Below, in pieces: positions 23,930-31,078 of a stretch of 64,000 bases of DNA (position 1 is the first letter of the stretch; every line of letters begins with the position of its first letter). Location: contig URNZ01000001.1 of NCBI GenBank assembly GCA_900549405.1, forward strand, positions 40,532 through 104,531. Reading direction: 5' to 3'. The DNA is from an uncultured Eubacteriales bacterium. GTDB taxonomy: Bacteria; Bacillota; Clostridia; Oscillospirales; Oscillospiraceae. Below the pieces are notes generated by a model. The model saw only the letters and a program-made list of their open reading frames with translations, searched no databases and was not told the DNA's origin. Made by a program: the position numbers and the translations under genes.

Positions 23930-25219
23930 TCAGTCCTCCCAGGGCTCTTTGTGGGGCTGCCAGCCCTCCACCAGGGGACCCAGCTGGCCGATGATCCTGG
24001 GGGTACACACAGCCTTTATGTCGATGGTCTGGCCGTACTCCACCGACTCCACCTTGGCCTGCTGATACAGGGTCTCTAAGATGCCGCCCTTGTCATAGGG
24101 CAGGTGGATGGTCACCCGGCGGGCCCCGTTGTCCAGCACGCCGCCGATGGCCTTCAGCAGGTCGTCCATGCCCTCCCCCGTCTTGGCGGAGACGGACACC
24201 CGGCCCTTGCCATGGGGGCGGATCTCCCCCTGCCACTGGTCGCACTTGTTGAACACCTCGATGCGGGGGGTGTGGTCGGCGCCCAGCTCGTGGATCAGCT
24301 TATCCACCACCTCTGCCTGCTCCATCCACTGCTCGTTGGAGCCGTCGATGACGTGGAGCAGCAGGTCGGCAAAGGACAGCTCCTCCAGGGTGGCCTTAAA
24401 GGCCTCCACCAGGTGGTGGGGCAGCTTGCGGATAAAGCCCACCGTGTCGGACAGCAGGACCGTACAGGTGTCGGAGATTTCTAAGGTGCGGGTGGTGGTG
24501 TCCAGGGTGTCGAACAGGCGGTTGTTGGCGGGGATGTCCGCCCCGGTGAGGCGGTTGAGCAGGGTGGACTTGCCCGCGTTGGTATAGCCCACGATGGCCA
24601 CCACGGGCACCTCGTTTTTGATGCGGCGGTCCCGCTGGGTGGCCCGCACCCGGCGCACGTCCTTCAGCTCCCCCTCCAGCTTGGCGATCTTCCGGTGGAT
24701 GTGCCGCCGGTCAGACTCCAGCTGAGTCTCGCCGGGGCCGCGGGTGCCGATGGCGCCCTCCTGGCGCTCCAGGTGCTTCCACATGCCCGTCAGCCGGGGC
24801 AGCAGATATTTATATTGGGCCAGCTCCACCTGCAGCCGCCCTTCTCTGGTCCGGGCCCGCTGGGCAAAGATGTCCAGGATCAGGGCGGAGCGGTCCAGCA
24901 CCGAGACGTTCAGCTCCTCGCTGAGCACCCGCTGCTGGGAGGGGGACAGGCTGTTGTCAAAGATGACCATGTCCGCGTTCATGGCGTGGACCAGCTCTTT
25001 CACCTCGGCCACCTTGCCCTCGCCGATGAAGGTGCGGGGGTCGGGGCTGTCCTTGGACTGCATAACCACCGCCGCCGTCTGGCCCCCCGCCGTCTCCAGC
25101 AGGGCGGCCAGCTCGTCCATGGACTCCTGGGTGGCGTTTTCCTCCCGGGACAGGCTGAAGGCGTCCAGCCCCACCAGCACCGCCCGCTCCTTTTTCTCTT
25201 GGGTATTGATGTCGGTCAT
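23930..25219 (-). CDS. hflX: Ribosome-associated GTPase HflX
   Basis: A 429-residue GTPase. The N-terminal HflX domain includes TFIGEGKVAEV and VLDRSALILDIFAQRARTRE. The glycine-rich GAIGTRGPGETQLESDRR precedes the G domain, with G1 GYTNAGKST (211-219), G3 DTVGFI and G4 NKCD. HflX binds the 50S subunit and can split stalled or stress-arrested ribosomes. Full length. The gene begins 37 bases after the flavin reductase gene and precedes yigZ, so a three-gene minus-strand unit is likely. Confidence 0.95.
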   Translation of the reverse strand: MTDINTQEKKERAVLVGLDAFSLSREENATQESMDELAALLETAGGQTAAVVMQSKDSPDPRTFIGEGKVAEVKELVHAMNADMVIFDNSLSPSQQRVLSEELNVSVLDRSALILDIFAQRARTREGRLQVELAQYKYLLPRLTGMWKHLERQEGAIGTRGPGETQLESDRRHIHRKIAKLEGELKDVRRVRATQRDRRIKNEVPVVAIVGYTNAGKSTLLNRLTGADIPANNRLFDTLDTTTRTLEISDTCTVLLSDTVGFIRKLPHHLVEAFKATLEELSFADLLLHVIDGSNEQWMEQAEVVDKLIHELGADHTPRIEVFNKCDQWQGEIRPHGKGRVSVSAKTGEGMDDLLKAIGGVLDNGARRVTIHLPYDKGGILETLYQQAKVESVEYGQTIDIKAVCTPRIIGQLGPLVEGWQPHKEPWED

Positions 25220-25256
25220 AGTTCCTCCCGTTTCCGGCCAGACGCCCGGCCCGGCG

Positions 25257-25757
25257 TCACCGCGCCAGGACCTCTACGATCTGGCCGATATACATGGTGT
25301 GATAGTCCTGCTGGGGATACCACTTCTCCTTCACATCCTGGGGGATGTTGGCCGGGTCCATGGGCTGGGCAAAGCGCTTGCGGCACACCAGCACCAGCTC
25401 CGCCTGGTCAAAATAGGGCGCGCCGCACTCCGCCGCCTGAACGGTGAAGCCGCACTCCTTCACCTTGTCCACGTCACGGCCGCTCTTGCTGCCGCACAGG
25501 GACAGGGCCTTGCGATACTCCTCCCCGAAGAAGCACAGGGTGAAATACTCCTCCCGGTCCACGAATTCCTTGGTGTAGCGCTGGGGGCGGATATAGCAGG
25601 TGGCCGCCGGAGCCCCCCAGATCACGCCCAGCCCGCCCCAGGAGGCCGTCATGGTGTTGCACCGCTCCCGGCTTCCGGCGGTGATGAGCATCCACTTGTC
25701 CCCGATGAGGGAAAACACGTTCTCGCCCAGCGTTTTGGGATCTACCTTATGAAACAT
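25257..25757 (-). CDS. Flavin reductase-like FMN-binding protein (flavoredoxin type)
   Basis: A 166-residue split-barrel flavoprotein. The N-terminal block MLITAGSRERCNTMTASWGG with WGAPAATCYIRPQRYTKEF is typical of flavin reductase-like / flavoredoxin proteins that bind FMN. In anaerobes such proteins often act as electron carriers or NAD(P)H:flavin reductases. No signal peptide. A good AGGTATG-type ribosome site precedes the ATG at 25757. Redox partner unknown. Confidence 0.85.
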   Translation of the reverse strand: MFHKVDPKTLGENVFSLIGDKWMLITAGSRERCNTMTASWGGLGVIWGAPAATCYIRPQRYTKEFVDREEYFTLCFFGEEYRKALSLCGSKSGRDVDKVKECGFTVQAAECGAPYFDQAELVLVCRKRFAQPMDPANIPQDVKEKWYPQQDYHTMYIGQIVEVLAR

Positions 25758-25786
25758 AACACATACCTCCCGGCTTTCATATACGG

Positions 25787-25820
25787 AAAAAGCCGCACCG
25801 AATACTCGGCGCGGCTTTTA
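25787..25820 (-). terminator. Terminator of rpmE
   Basis: AAAAGCCGC with CCGA, and TCGG with GCGGCTTTT, form a stem with one bulged pair. On the minus strand it ends in TTTTTCCG, 10 bases after the L31 stop. Confidence 0.8.
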
Positions 25821-25829
25821 TGGACGATC

Positions 25830-26033
25830 TTACTTGTCCAGACCGAACTTCTTGTTGAAACGGCTGACGCGGCCGCCAGTGTCTACCATCTTCTGCTTAC
25901 CAGTGTAGAAGGGATGACACTTGGAGCACACCTCGACGCGGATGTCCTTCTTGGTGGAACCGGTCTCGATCACATTGCCGCAGGCGCACCGAATCGTGGT
26001 CTGCTCGTAGTTAGGATGGATGCCTTCCTTCAT
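25830..26033 (-). CDS. rpmE: 50S ribosomal protein L31
   Basis: A 67-residue ribosomal protein beginning [19 protein letters not shown] and containing [16 protein letters not shown]. The CxC and CxxC pairs mark the zinc-containing (type A) form. It ends normally at KKFGLDK. Clear AAAGAGGTG ribosome site. It stands alone, with its own terminator. Confidence 0.97.
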   Translation of the reverse strand: MKEGIHPNYEQTTIRCACGNVIETGSTKKDIRVEVCSKCHPFYTGKQKMVDTGGRVSRFNKKFGLDK

Positions 26034-26390
26034 TTATATTCACCTCTTTCTCCCTGGAGGATCGTTTCGCACAATGCAACTGATATAATACCACAGGGCA
26101 AATGGAAATGCAACTGTTTTTTGAAAAAAATTATTTTTTCGGTTTTTACAAGTTCAGGTGTGGATTTTTCGCCTGATCATGCACTAATACATGGTTTCGG
26201 CGTATCCGCCCGTCCAATTCTTTTTGTTCCATCCGCCAAAAAGGCCGGAGGTTTGTTTTGCTGAAATATGCGCGTTAGCTATTGACAACTCCAGTAAGCA
26301 ATGGTAAACTTAGTCCGCTTAAAAAGTTAGCCTCTGCAAACCTTTTTGCGTATTTGCGGGAGGTCACGATGAAAGGAGCGGTTTCCCATT
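26034..26390. promoter_or_regulatory. AT-rich intergenic region with feo promoter and GTTAGC boxes
   Basis: 357 bases without a gene between divergent rpmE and feoA. On the plus strand there is a promoter: TTGACA (26282-26287), 17-base spacer, TAAACT (26305-26310). GTTAGC hexamers occur at 26274 (just before the -35) and 26326 (after the -10), and a matching palindrome occurs before feoB. These are candidate iron-regulator half-sites. The left half contains A/T runs around 26110-26150 that should include the rpmE promoter; I cannot define it further. Confidence 0.55.
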
Positions 26391-26600
26391 ATGCCATTAA
26401 GCCTTTCCACCACCGGCAGCGTGGTCACGATCAAAGATATCAAAGGAAAAGACGAGACCCGCCGTTTTCTGGAGAGCCTGGGCTTTGTCGTTGGCGGCAA
26501 TGTGTCTGTGGTCTCTGAGATCGACGGCAATCTGATCGTCAACGTCAAAGAGAGCCGTGTGGCCATCAGCAAGAGCATGGCCAACCGGATCATGGTCTGA
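26391..26600 (+). CDS. feoA: Ferrous iron transport protein A (first copy)
   Basis: A 69-residue SH3-like FeoA protein: VVTIKDIKGKDETRRFLESLGFVVGGNVSVVSEIDG, ending ISKSMANRIMV. FeoA is a small cytosolic partner that supports FeoB-driven Fe(II) uptake. The AAAGGAGCGG ribosome site is a little far from the ATG (about 12 bases). It is the first of two tandem, divergent feoA copies before feoB. Confidence 0.92.
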   Translation: MPLSLSTTGSVVTIKDIKGKDETRRFLESLGFVVGGNVSVVSEIDGNLIVNVKESRVAISKSMANRIMV

Positions 26601-26666
26601 TGGGAGACGCGGCGGCGCTGTGCCGCGCCGCCGCGCTCTTTCAAGGGAGAAAGGAGAAGTTTTACT

Positions 26667-26891
26667 ATGAGCAAAACACTCAAGCAGGCCAAAGTGGGCG
26701 AGACTGTCACCGTGCAGCGCCTTCAGGGCGAGGGCCCTGTGAAGCGCCGCATCATGGACATGGGCATCACCAAGGGCGCTTCTATCTTTGTGCGCAAGGT
26801 GGCCCCCCTGGGCGACCCCATCGAGGTCACGGTCCGCGGCTATGAGCTGTCTCTGCGTAAGGACGACGCCGAGCTCATCCTGGTGGACTAA
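26667..26891 (+). CDS. feoA: Ferrous iron transport protein A (second copy)
   Basis: A 74-residue FeoA protein with the classical features: VGETVTVQRLQGEGPVKRRIMDMGITKGASIFV, and GDPIEVTVRGYELSLRKDDAELILV. It is closer to the usual FeoA than the first copy, which has the pattern EIDGNLIVNVKESRVAISK instead of the GDP(I/V)EV-RGYELSLR block. Good AGAAAGGAG site. Two small hairpins separate it from feoB. Confidence 0.94.
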   Translation: MSKTLKQAKVGETVTVQRLQGEGPVKRRIMDMGITKGASIFVRKVAPLGDPIEVTVRGYELSLRKDDAELILVD

Positions 26892-26895
26892 TATC

Positions 26896-26950
26896 TGTCC
26901 CGCCTTTGGGCGGGATAAACTTGGGGGCCTGACCCGTCCCCGTTTTTTTC
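26896..26950 (+). terminator. Two hairpins between feoA and feoB, the second terminator-like
   Basis: TCCCGCC/GGGCGGGA forms the first stem. A second G/C stem near 26922-26942 (GGGG with CCCC) is followed by GTTTTTTT. Partial termination here would give more FeoA than FeoB. Confidence 0.55.
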
Positions 26951-26960
26951 AGTGAAGTGG

Positions 26961-26974
26961 TTAGCTTTCGCTAA
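26961..26974. promoter_or_regulatory. TTAGC palindrome upstream of feoB
   Basis: TTAGCTTTCGCTAA, a 5-4-5 palindrome 26 bases before the feoB start. It shares GTTAGC with the two elements near the feo promoter. It may be a site for a DtxR/IdeR-type iron regulator, whose boxes contain TTAG...CTAA; inference only. Confidence 0.4.
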
Positions 26975-26999
26975 TTATTTTAAGGAGGAGAGTTGATTC

Positions 27000-29144
27000 A
27001 TGTCCATTAAAATCGCGCTGGTGGGCAATCCCAACTGCGGAAAGACCACCATGTTCAACGCCATGACCGGCGCCAACCAGTACGTTGGCAACTGGCCCGG
27101 CGTTACCGTGGAGAAGAAAGAGGGCAAGCTGCGGGGCTATCCCGACGCTGTGGTCACCGACCTGCCCGGTATCTACTCCCTGTCCCCCTACACCCTGGAG
27201 GAGGTCGTCAGCCGGAACTACATCATTGACGAGCACCCCGACGTGATCGTCAACCTGGTGGACGCCACCAACCTGGAGCGCAACCTGTATCTGACCACCC
27301 AGGTCATGGAGATGGGCATCCCCGTTGTCATCGCCCTGAACATGATGGACGTGGTGAAGAAGAACGGCGACAAGATCGACGCCGTGAAGATGTCCAACGA
27401 GCTGGGCTGCCCCGTGCTGGAGGTCTCCGCTCTGAAGGGCACCGGCCTGAAGGAGCTGTTCGACAAGGCCGTTGAGGTCGGCAACGCCAAGACCTATAGC
27501 GGCCACCAGCACAAGTTCGCCCCCGCCGTTGAGGAGGCCCTGGGCAAGATCGAGGGTCTGCTGGAGGGCAAGGTCCCCCAGGCTCAGCTGCGCTGGCACG
27601 CTGTGAAGCTGTTCGAGCGGGACGACAAGGTCCAGGTCAAGTTCGACGCCGCCATCGTCAACAGCGTCAATGAGATCACCTCCGCCTGCGAGACCGCCCT
27701 GGATGATGACAGCGAGTCTATCATCACCAACGAGCGGTATGAGTACATCACCTCCATCATCGGCAAGATCTATAAGAAGGCCCGCCAGGGCATGAGCGTG
27801 TCCGACAAGATCGACCAGATCGTCACCAACCGTATCCTGGCCCTGCCCATCTTCGTGGTCATTATGACCCTGGTGTATTACATCGCCGTGTCCAGCCTGG
27901 GCACCATCGTCACCGACTGGACCAACGACACCCTGTTCGGCGAGTGGATCCAGCCCGCCGTGGGCGCCTTCCTGGAGAACGCCGGCGCTGCCGACTGGGT
28001 CGTGTCCCTGGTCGTTGATGGTATCATCGGCGGTATCGGCGCCCCCGTGGGCTTCGCTCCTCAGATGGCCATCGTGTTCTTCTTCCTGTCCATTCTGGAG
28101 GACTGCGGCTATATGGCCCGTGTCGCCTTCATCATGGACCGGATCTTCCGCCGCTTCGGCCTGTCCGGCAAGTCCTTCATCCCCTTCCTGATCTCCTCCG
28201 GCTGCGGCGTGCCCGGCATCATGGCCACCCGTACCATTGAGAACGAGAAGGACCGCCGCATGACCATGATGACCACCACCGCCATCCCCTGCGGCGCTAA
28301 GCTGCCCGTTATCGCCACCATCGCCGGCTTCCTGATGGGCGGCGCCTGGTGGGTCGCCCCCCTGATGTACTTTGCCGGCATCATCGTCGTCATCGTCTCC
28401 TGCATCATCCTGAAGAAGACCAAGATGTTCTCCGGCGACCCCGCCCCCTTCGTCATGGAGCTGCCCCAGTATCACGTGCCCTCTCTCAAGGGCGTGCTGC
28501 TCCACGTTTGGGAGCGCGTGTGGGCCTTCCTGAAGAAGGCCGGTACCATCCTGTTCGTCTGCTGCGCTGTCATGTGGTTCCTGGGCAGCTTCGGTATCCA
28601 GGACGGCGTGTTCGGCCTGGTGGACACCGACTACTGCTTCCTGGCCACCATCGGCGGCGCTATCGCCTGGATCTTTGCTCCTCTGGGCTTTGGTACCTGG
28701 CAGGCCGTGGCTTCCTCCCTCAGCGGCTTTGTGGCCAAGGAGGGCATCGTCTCCACCATGGGCGTGCTGAGCGGCCTGGGCGAGATTGAGGAGTATGCTC
28801 CCGACATGCACGCCCAGTTCGCAGCCTTCTTTCCCACCAGCCTGTCCGCTATCTCCTTCCTGCTGTTCAACCTGTTTGACTCCCCCTGCCTGGCCGCTAT
28901 CTCCACCACCGCCAAGGAGATGGGCAGCCGCAAGTTCTTCTGGTTCGCCATCGTGTTCCAGAACGTCATGGCTTACGCCATCTCCCTGATGGTGTATCAG
29001 CTGGTGGGCCTGGCCCTGGGCGAGGTGCAGTTCGGCGCCGCCACCGTGGCCGCCGCCATCGTGCTGGTGCTGATCCTGTACTTCCTGTTCCGGCCCGACC
29101 CCGCCAAGCAGCTGCAGCGCCGCGCCGCCGCCACCCACGCCTGA
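27000..29144 (+). CDS. feoB: Ferrous iron transporter FeoB
   Basis: A 714-residue Fe(II) uptake protein. The N-terminal GTPase domain has G1 GNPNCGKT (9-16), the G2 region YVGNWPGVTVEKKEG, G3 DLPGIYSL and G4 NMMD. A helical spacer domain follows to about residue 265. The membrane part includes the conserved GCGVPGIMATRTIENEKDRRM near residue 400 (Gate region) and a second gate block PCLAAISTTAKEMGS. Length is typical. Start has AAGGAGGAG. Two tiny membrane-protein genes follow. Confidence 0.96.
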   Translation: MSIKIALVGNPNCGKTTMFNAMTGANQYVGNWPGVTVEKKEGKLRGYPDAVVTDLPGIYSLSPYTLEEVVSRNYIIDEHPDVIVNLVDATNLERNLYLTTQVMEMGIPVVIALNMMDVVKKNGDKIDAVKMSNELGCPVLEVSALKGTGLKELFDKAVEVGNAKTYSGHQHKFAPAVEEALGKIEGLLEGKVPQAQLRWHAVKLFERDDKVQVKFDAAIVNSVNEITSACETALDDDSESIITNERYEYITSIIGKIYKKARQGMSVSDKIDQIVTNRILALPIFVVIMTLVYYIAVSSLGTIVTDWTNDTLFGEWIQPAVGAFLENAGAADWVVSLVVDGIIGGIGAPVGFAPQMAIVFFFLSILEDCGYMARVAFIMDRIFRRFGLSGKSFIPFLISSGCGVPGIMATRTIENEKDRRMTMMTTTAIPCGAKLPVIATIAGFLMGGAWWVAPLMYFAGIIVVIVSCIILKKTKMFSGDPAPFVMELPQYHVPSLKGVLLHVWERVWAFLKKAGTILFVCCAVMWFLGSFGIQDGVFGLVDTDYCFLATIGGAIAWIFAPLGFGTWQAVASSLSGFVAKEGIVSTMGVLSGLGEIEEYAPDMHAQFAAFFPTSLSAISFLLFNLFDSPCLAAISTTAKEMGSRKFFWFAIVFQNVMAYAISLMVYQLVGLALGEVQFGAATVAAAIVLVLILYFLFRPDPAKQLQRRAAATHA

Positions 29145-29164
29145 TCTCCTGGAGCTGATTATCA

Positions 29165-29281
29165 ATGACCACAAATCTTTCCTTAGGCACTGCCGATATC
29201 GTGGTCCTGTGTGTGCTGGCAGTTTTGATCCTGCTGGCCCTGAAGATCATCACCGGCTTTTTCAAAGGTGGTAAAAAGTAA
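29165..29281 (+). CDS. Small membrane protein, FeoB-linked, no Cys tail
   Basis: A 38-residue peptide: MTTNLSLGTADIVVLCVLAV, one hydrophobic span, then the basic end FFKGGKK. The ATG at 29165 is 20 bases after feoB, with a GGAGCTG ribosome site, and its TAA overlaps the next gene's ATG (TAATG). Its membrane span resembles that of the next protein (both run NIVV/DIVV...LALKII/LAIRKI), so it may be a shortened paralogue of the FeoB-associated Cys-rich protein. Too short for secure family assignment; the tight coupling argues it is real. Confidence 0.65.
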   Translation: MTTNLSLGTADIVVLCVLAVLILLALKIITGFFKGGKK

Positions 29282-29451
29282 TGCTCACTTGGATCTCCGC
29301 AAACCTGACCAACATCGTGGTGGTCGGCGTCGTTCTGGTGCTGCTGGCCCTGGCGATCCGCAAGATCGTCTCTGACCGCATCCATCACAGGAGCGATTGC
29401 AGCACCGGGGTCTGCTCCGGCGACTGCGCCCACTGCCACATGCAGCACTGA
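29281..29451 (+). CDS. FeoB-associated Cys-rich membrane protein
   Basis: A 56-residue protein with one membrane span (IVVVGVVLVLLALAIRKIV) and a cytosolic tail holding four Cys and several His: CSTGVCSGDCAHCHMQH. This is the pattern of the FeoB-associated Cys-rich membrane protein family found after feoB in Firmicutes; the tail is thought to handle metal or electrons near the transporter. Overlaps the upstream small gene by TAATG. A terminator follows. Confidence 0.85.
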   Translation: MLTWISANLTNIVVVGVVLVLLALAIRKIVSDRIHHRSDCSTGVCSGDCAHCHMQH

Positions 29452-29463
29452 GTTTGCCAAAGA

Positions 29464-29500
29464 CGCCCGCTCTCTCCGTTTGGAGGGGGCGGGCGCTTTC
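29464..29500 (+). terminator. Terminator of the feo operon
   Basis: CGCCCGCTCTCTCC pairs with GGAGGGGGCGGGCG (two wobbles) and is followed by CTTTCTTGACTTTTTT. The T-rich tail overlaps the -35 of the next gene. Confidence 0.75.
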
Positions 29501-29529
29501 TTGACTTTTTTCTCCCGGCTTGCTATACT
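29501..29529 (+). promoter_or_regulatory. Promoter of the second MATE gene
   Basis: TTGACT (29501-29506), 17-base spacer, TATACT (29524-29529), directly after the feo terminator stem. Confidence 0.7.
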
Positions 29530-29616
29530 CAAACCGTTCTTTCAAAATTTTTCGGGAAATCGCGGGCCTGCCTGGGCCCGCGCCCTTTTGTCCCGGCAGA
29601 AAAAGGGGCCAACGCC

Positions 29617-30954
29617 ATGTCACAATCGAAAAACATTCTGGGCACCATGCCCATGGGGCGGCTGATCTTCACCATGTCGGGGCCCATCATGCTCTCCATG
29701 CTGATGCAGGCGGTATATAACCTGGTGGACAGCATCTATGTGGCCCGGCTGGGGGACAACGCCTTTCTGGCCCTGTCCTATGCCTACCCCATCCAGACCC
29801 TGCTCATCGCCTTCTGCGTGGGCACAGGGGTGGCCTTCAGCGCCACCCTGTCCCAGCGGCTGGGGGCCAGGCAGATGGACCAGGCCAGCGCTGTGGTCCT
29901 CCACGGGGGGGCGTTCTATTTCGGCTGCTGGCTGCTCTTCTTCCTGTTCGGCCTGCTGGGGGCGGACGCCTATCTCCGCGCCTGCACCGACACTCCCTCG
30001 GTCATCACCCAGGGGGCGGCCTATCTGCGGGTGTGCTGCTGCCTGTCCTTCGGCGTGTGTACCCAGTTCCCCTGCGAGCGTATCCTCCAGTCCTCCGGCC
30101 GCCCCGCCGGGTTTATGATCATCCAGGGCTCCGGGGCCCTCATCAACATCATCCTGGACCCCATCCTCATCTTTGTCTTTGACATGGGCGTGGTGGGGGC
30201 CGCCGTGGCCACCGTCATCGGCCAGATCACCGGGGCCTTCATCGGCTTATTTCTAGTCCACAGCCTGCGGGAGCACTTCCCCATCACCCTCCGGGGCCAG
30301 CGCCTCCAACCCGCCCTGCTGGGGGAGATGGGCCGCATCGCCGGGCCCGCCATCCTGATGCAGTCGCTGAGCAGCGTTATGTCCCTGGGGCTGAACGCCA
30401 TCCTCCGCCGGGTGTCTGAGACCGCCGTGTGGGTGCTGGGGGTCTATTTCAAGCTGCAATCCTTTGTGTTCATGCCCATTTTCAGCGTGAACAACGGCCT
30501 GATCTCCATCATCAGCTTCAACTATGGGGCCCGGGACCGCCGCCGGGTGTCCGGGGCCATCCGCTTCGGCATGATCCTGGCAGTGGGCACCGGCGTCATC
30601 GGCTGCGTGCTGCTGATCCTGTGCGCCACTCCCCTGCTGCGGGTGTGCTTCAACGCCGGGGAGCAGGCCCTGGCCCTGGGCGTCCCCGCTCTGGGGCTCA
30701 CCGCCCTGTCCTTCCCCGTGGCCGCCGTGAGCATCATCCTGTCCGCCGCGTTCCAGTCCCTGGGCCACAGCCGCGACTCCCTGGTCATCTCCCTGCTGCG
30801 GTATATCGTGCTGCTGCTGCCCATCGCTCTCCTGCTGGTCCACCTGTGGCCGGAGCAGGCCTTCCTCTGCTTCCTCCTCACCGAGCTCGGTGCCTGCCTG
30901 GTGGCCCTGCCCATGTACCACAGCGTGTACCGGAGCAAGATCGCGGTCCTGTAA
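29617..30954 (+). CDS. MATE-family efflux transporter
   Basis: A 445-residue MATE exporter with 12 predicted membrane segments: MGRLIFTMSGPIMLSMLMQA, VYNLVDSIYVARLGDNAF, and second half RIAGPAILMQSLSSVMSLGL. It is distinct from the pump at 11802 and probably exports different compounds. No local regulator is visible. The start codon lacks a strong ribosome site (GGGGCCAACGCC). It converges with the metal ATPase gene at a hairpin. Confidence 0.9.
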   Translation: MSQSKNILGTMPMGRLIFTMSGPIMLSMLMQAVYNLVDSIYVARLGDNAFLALSYAYPIQTLLIAFCVGTGVAFSATLSQRLGARQMDQASAVVLHGGAFYFGCWLLFFLFGLLGADAYLRACTDTPSVITQGAAYLRVCCCLSFGVCTQFPCERILQSSGRPAGFMIIQGSGALINIILDPILIFVFDMGVVGAAVATVIGQITGAFIGLFLVHSLREHFPITLRGQRLQPALLGEMGRIAGPAILMQSLSSVMSLGLNAILRRVSETAVWVLGVYFKLQSFVFMPIFSVNNGLISIISFNYGARDRRRVSGAIRFGMILAVGTGVIGCVLLILCATPLLRVCFNAGEQALALGVPALGLTALSFPVAAVSIILSAAFQSLGHSRDSLVISLLRYIVLLLPIALLLVHLWPEQAFLCFLLTELGACLVALPMYHSVYRSKIAVL

Positions 30955-30976
30955 AGCACCAGGTCACGACGGCTCT

Positions 30977-31003
30977 TGTAGGGGCGGACCTCTGTGTCCG
31001 CCC
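30977..31003. repeat. GTAGGGGC-type intergenic repeat
   Basis: TGTAGGGGCGGACC...GGTC-like core then GTCCGCCC: a short palindromic unit beginning GTAGGGGC. A second unit of similar design is at 56525-56550. I recall such GTAGGGGC palindromes as dispersed intergenic repeats in this group of bacteria, but copy number cannot be counted from one window. Confidence 0.45.
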
Positions 31004-31018
31004 GCCGTTGACAGCAAG

Positions 31019-31070
31019 ATCCCCGGATACCTTGCGGACGTATCGTTCCGCGGTATCCGGGGGTTCTTTG
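31019..31070. terminator. Bidirectional terminator between MATE and metal ATPase genes
   Basis: CCCCGGATACC(TT)GCGGA pairs with TCCGCGGTATCCGGGG around CGTATCGT, and is followed by GTTCTTT. It lies between convergent genes. Confidence 0.75.
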
Positions 31071-31078
31071 GTATGATC

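Noticed and set aside
26961..29174. A 737-codon minus-strand open frame over feoB
   Set aside because: Antisense shadow of feoB, with no start signal and a low-complexity product.
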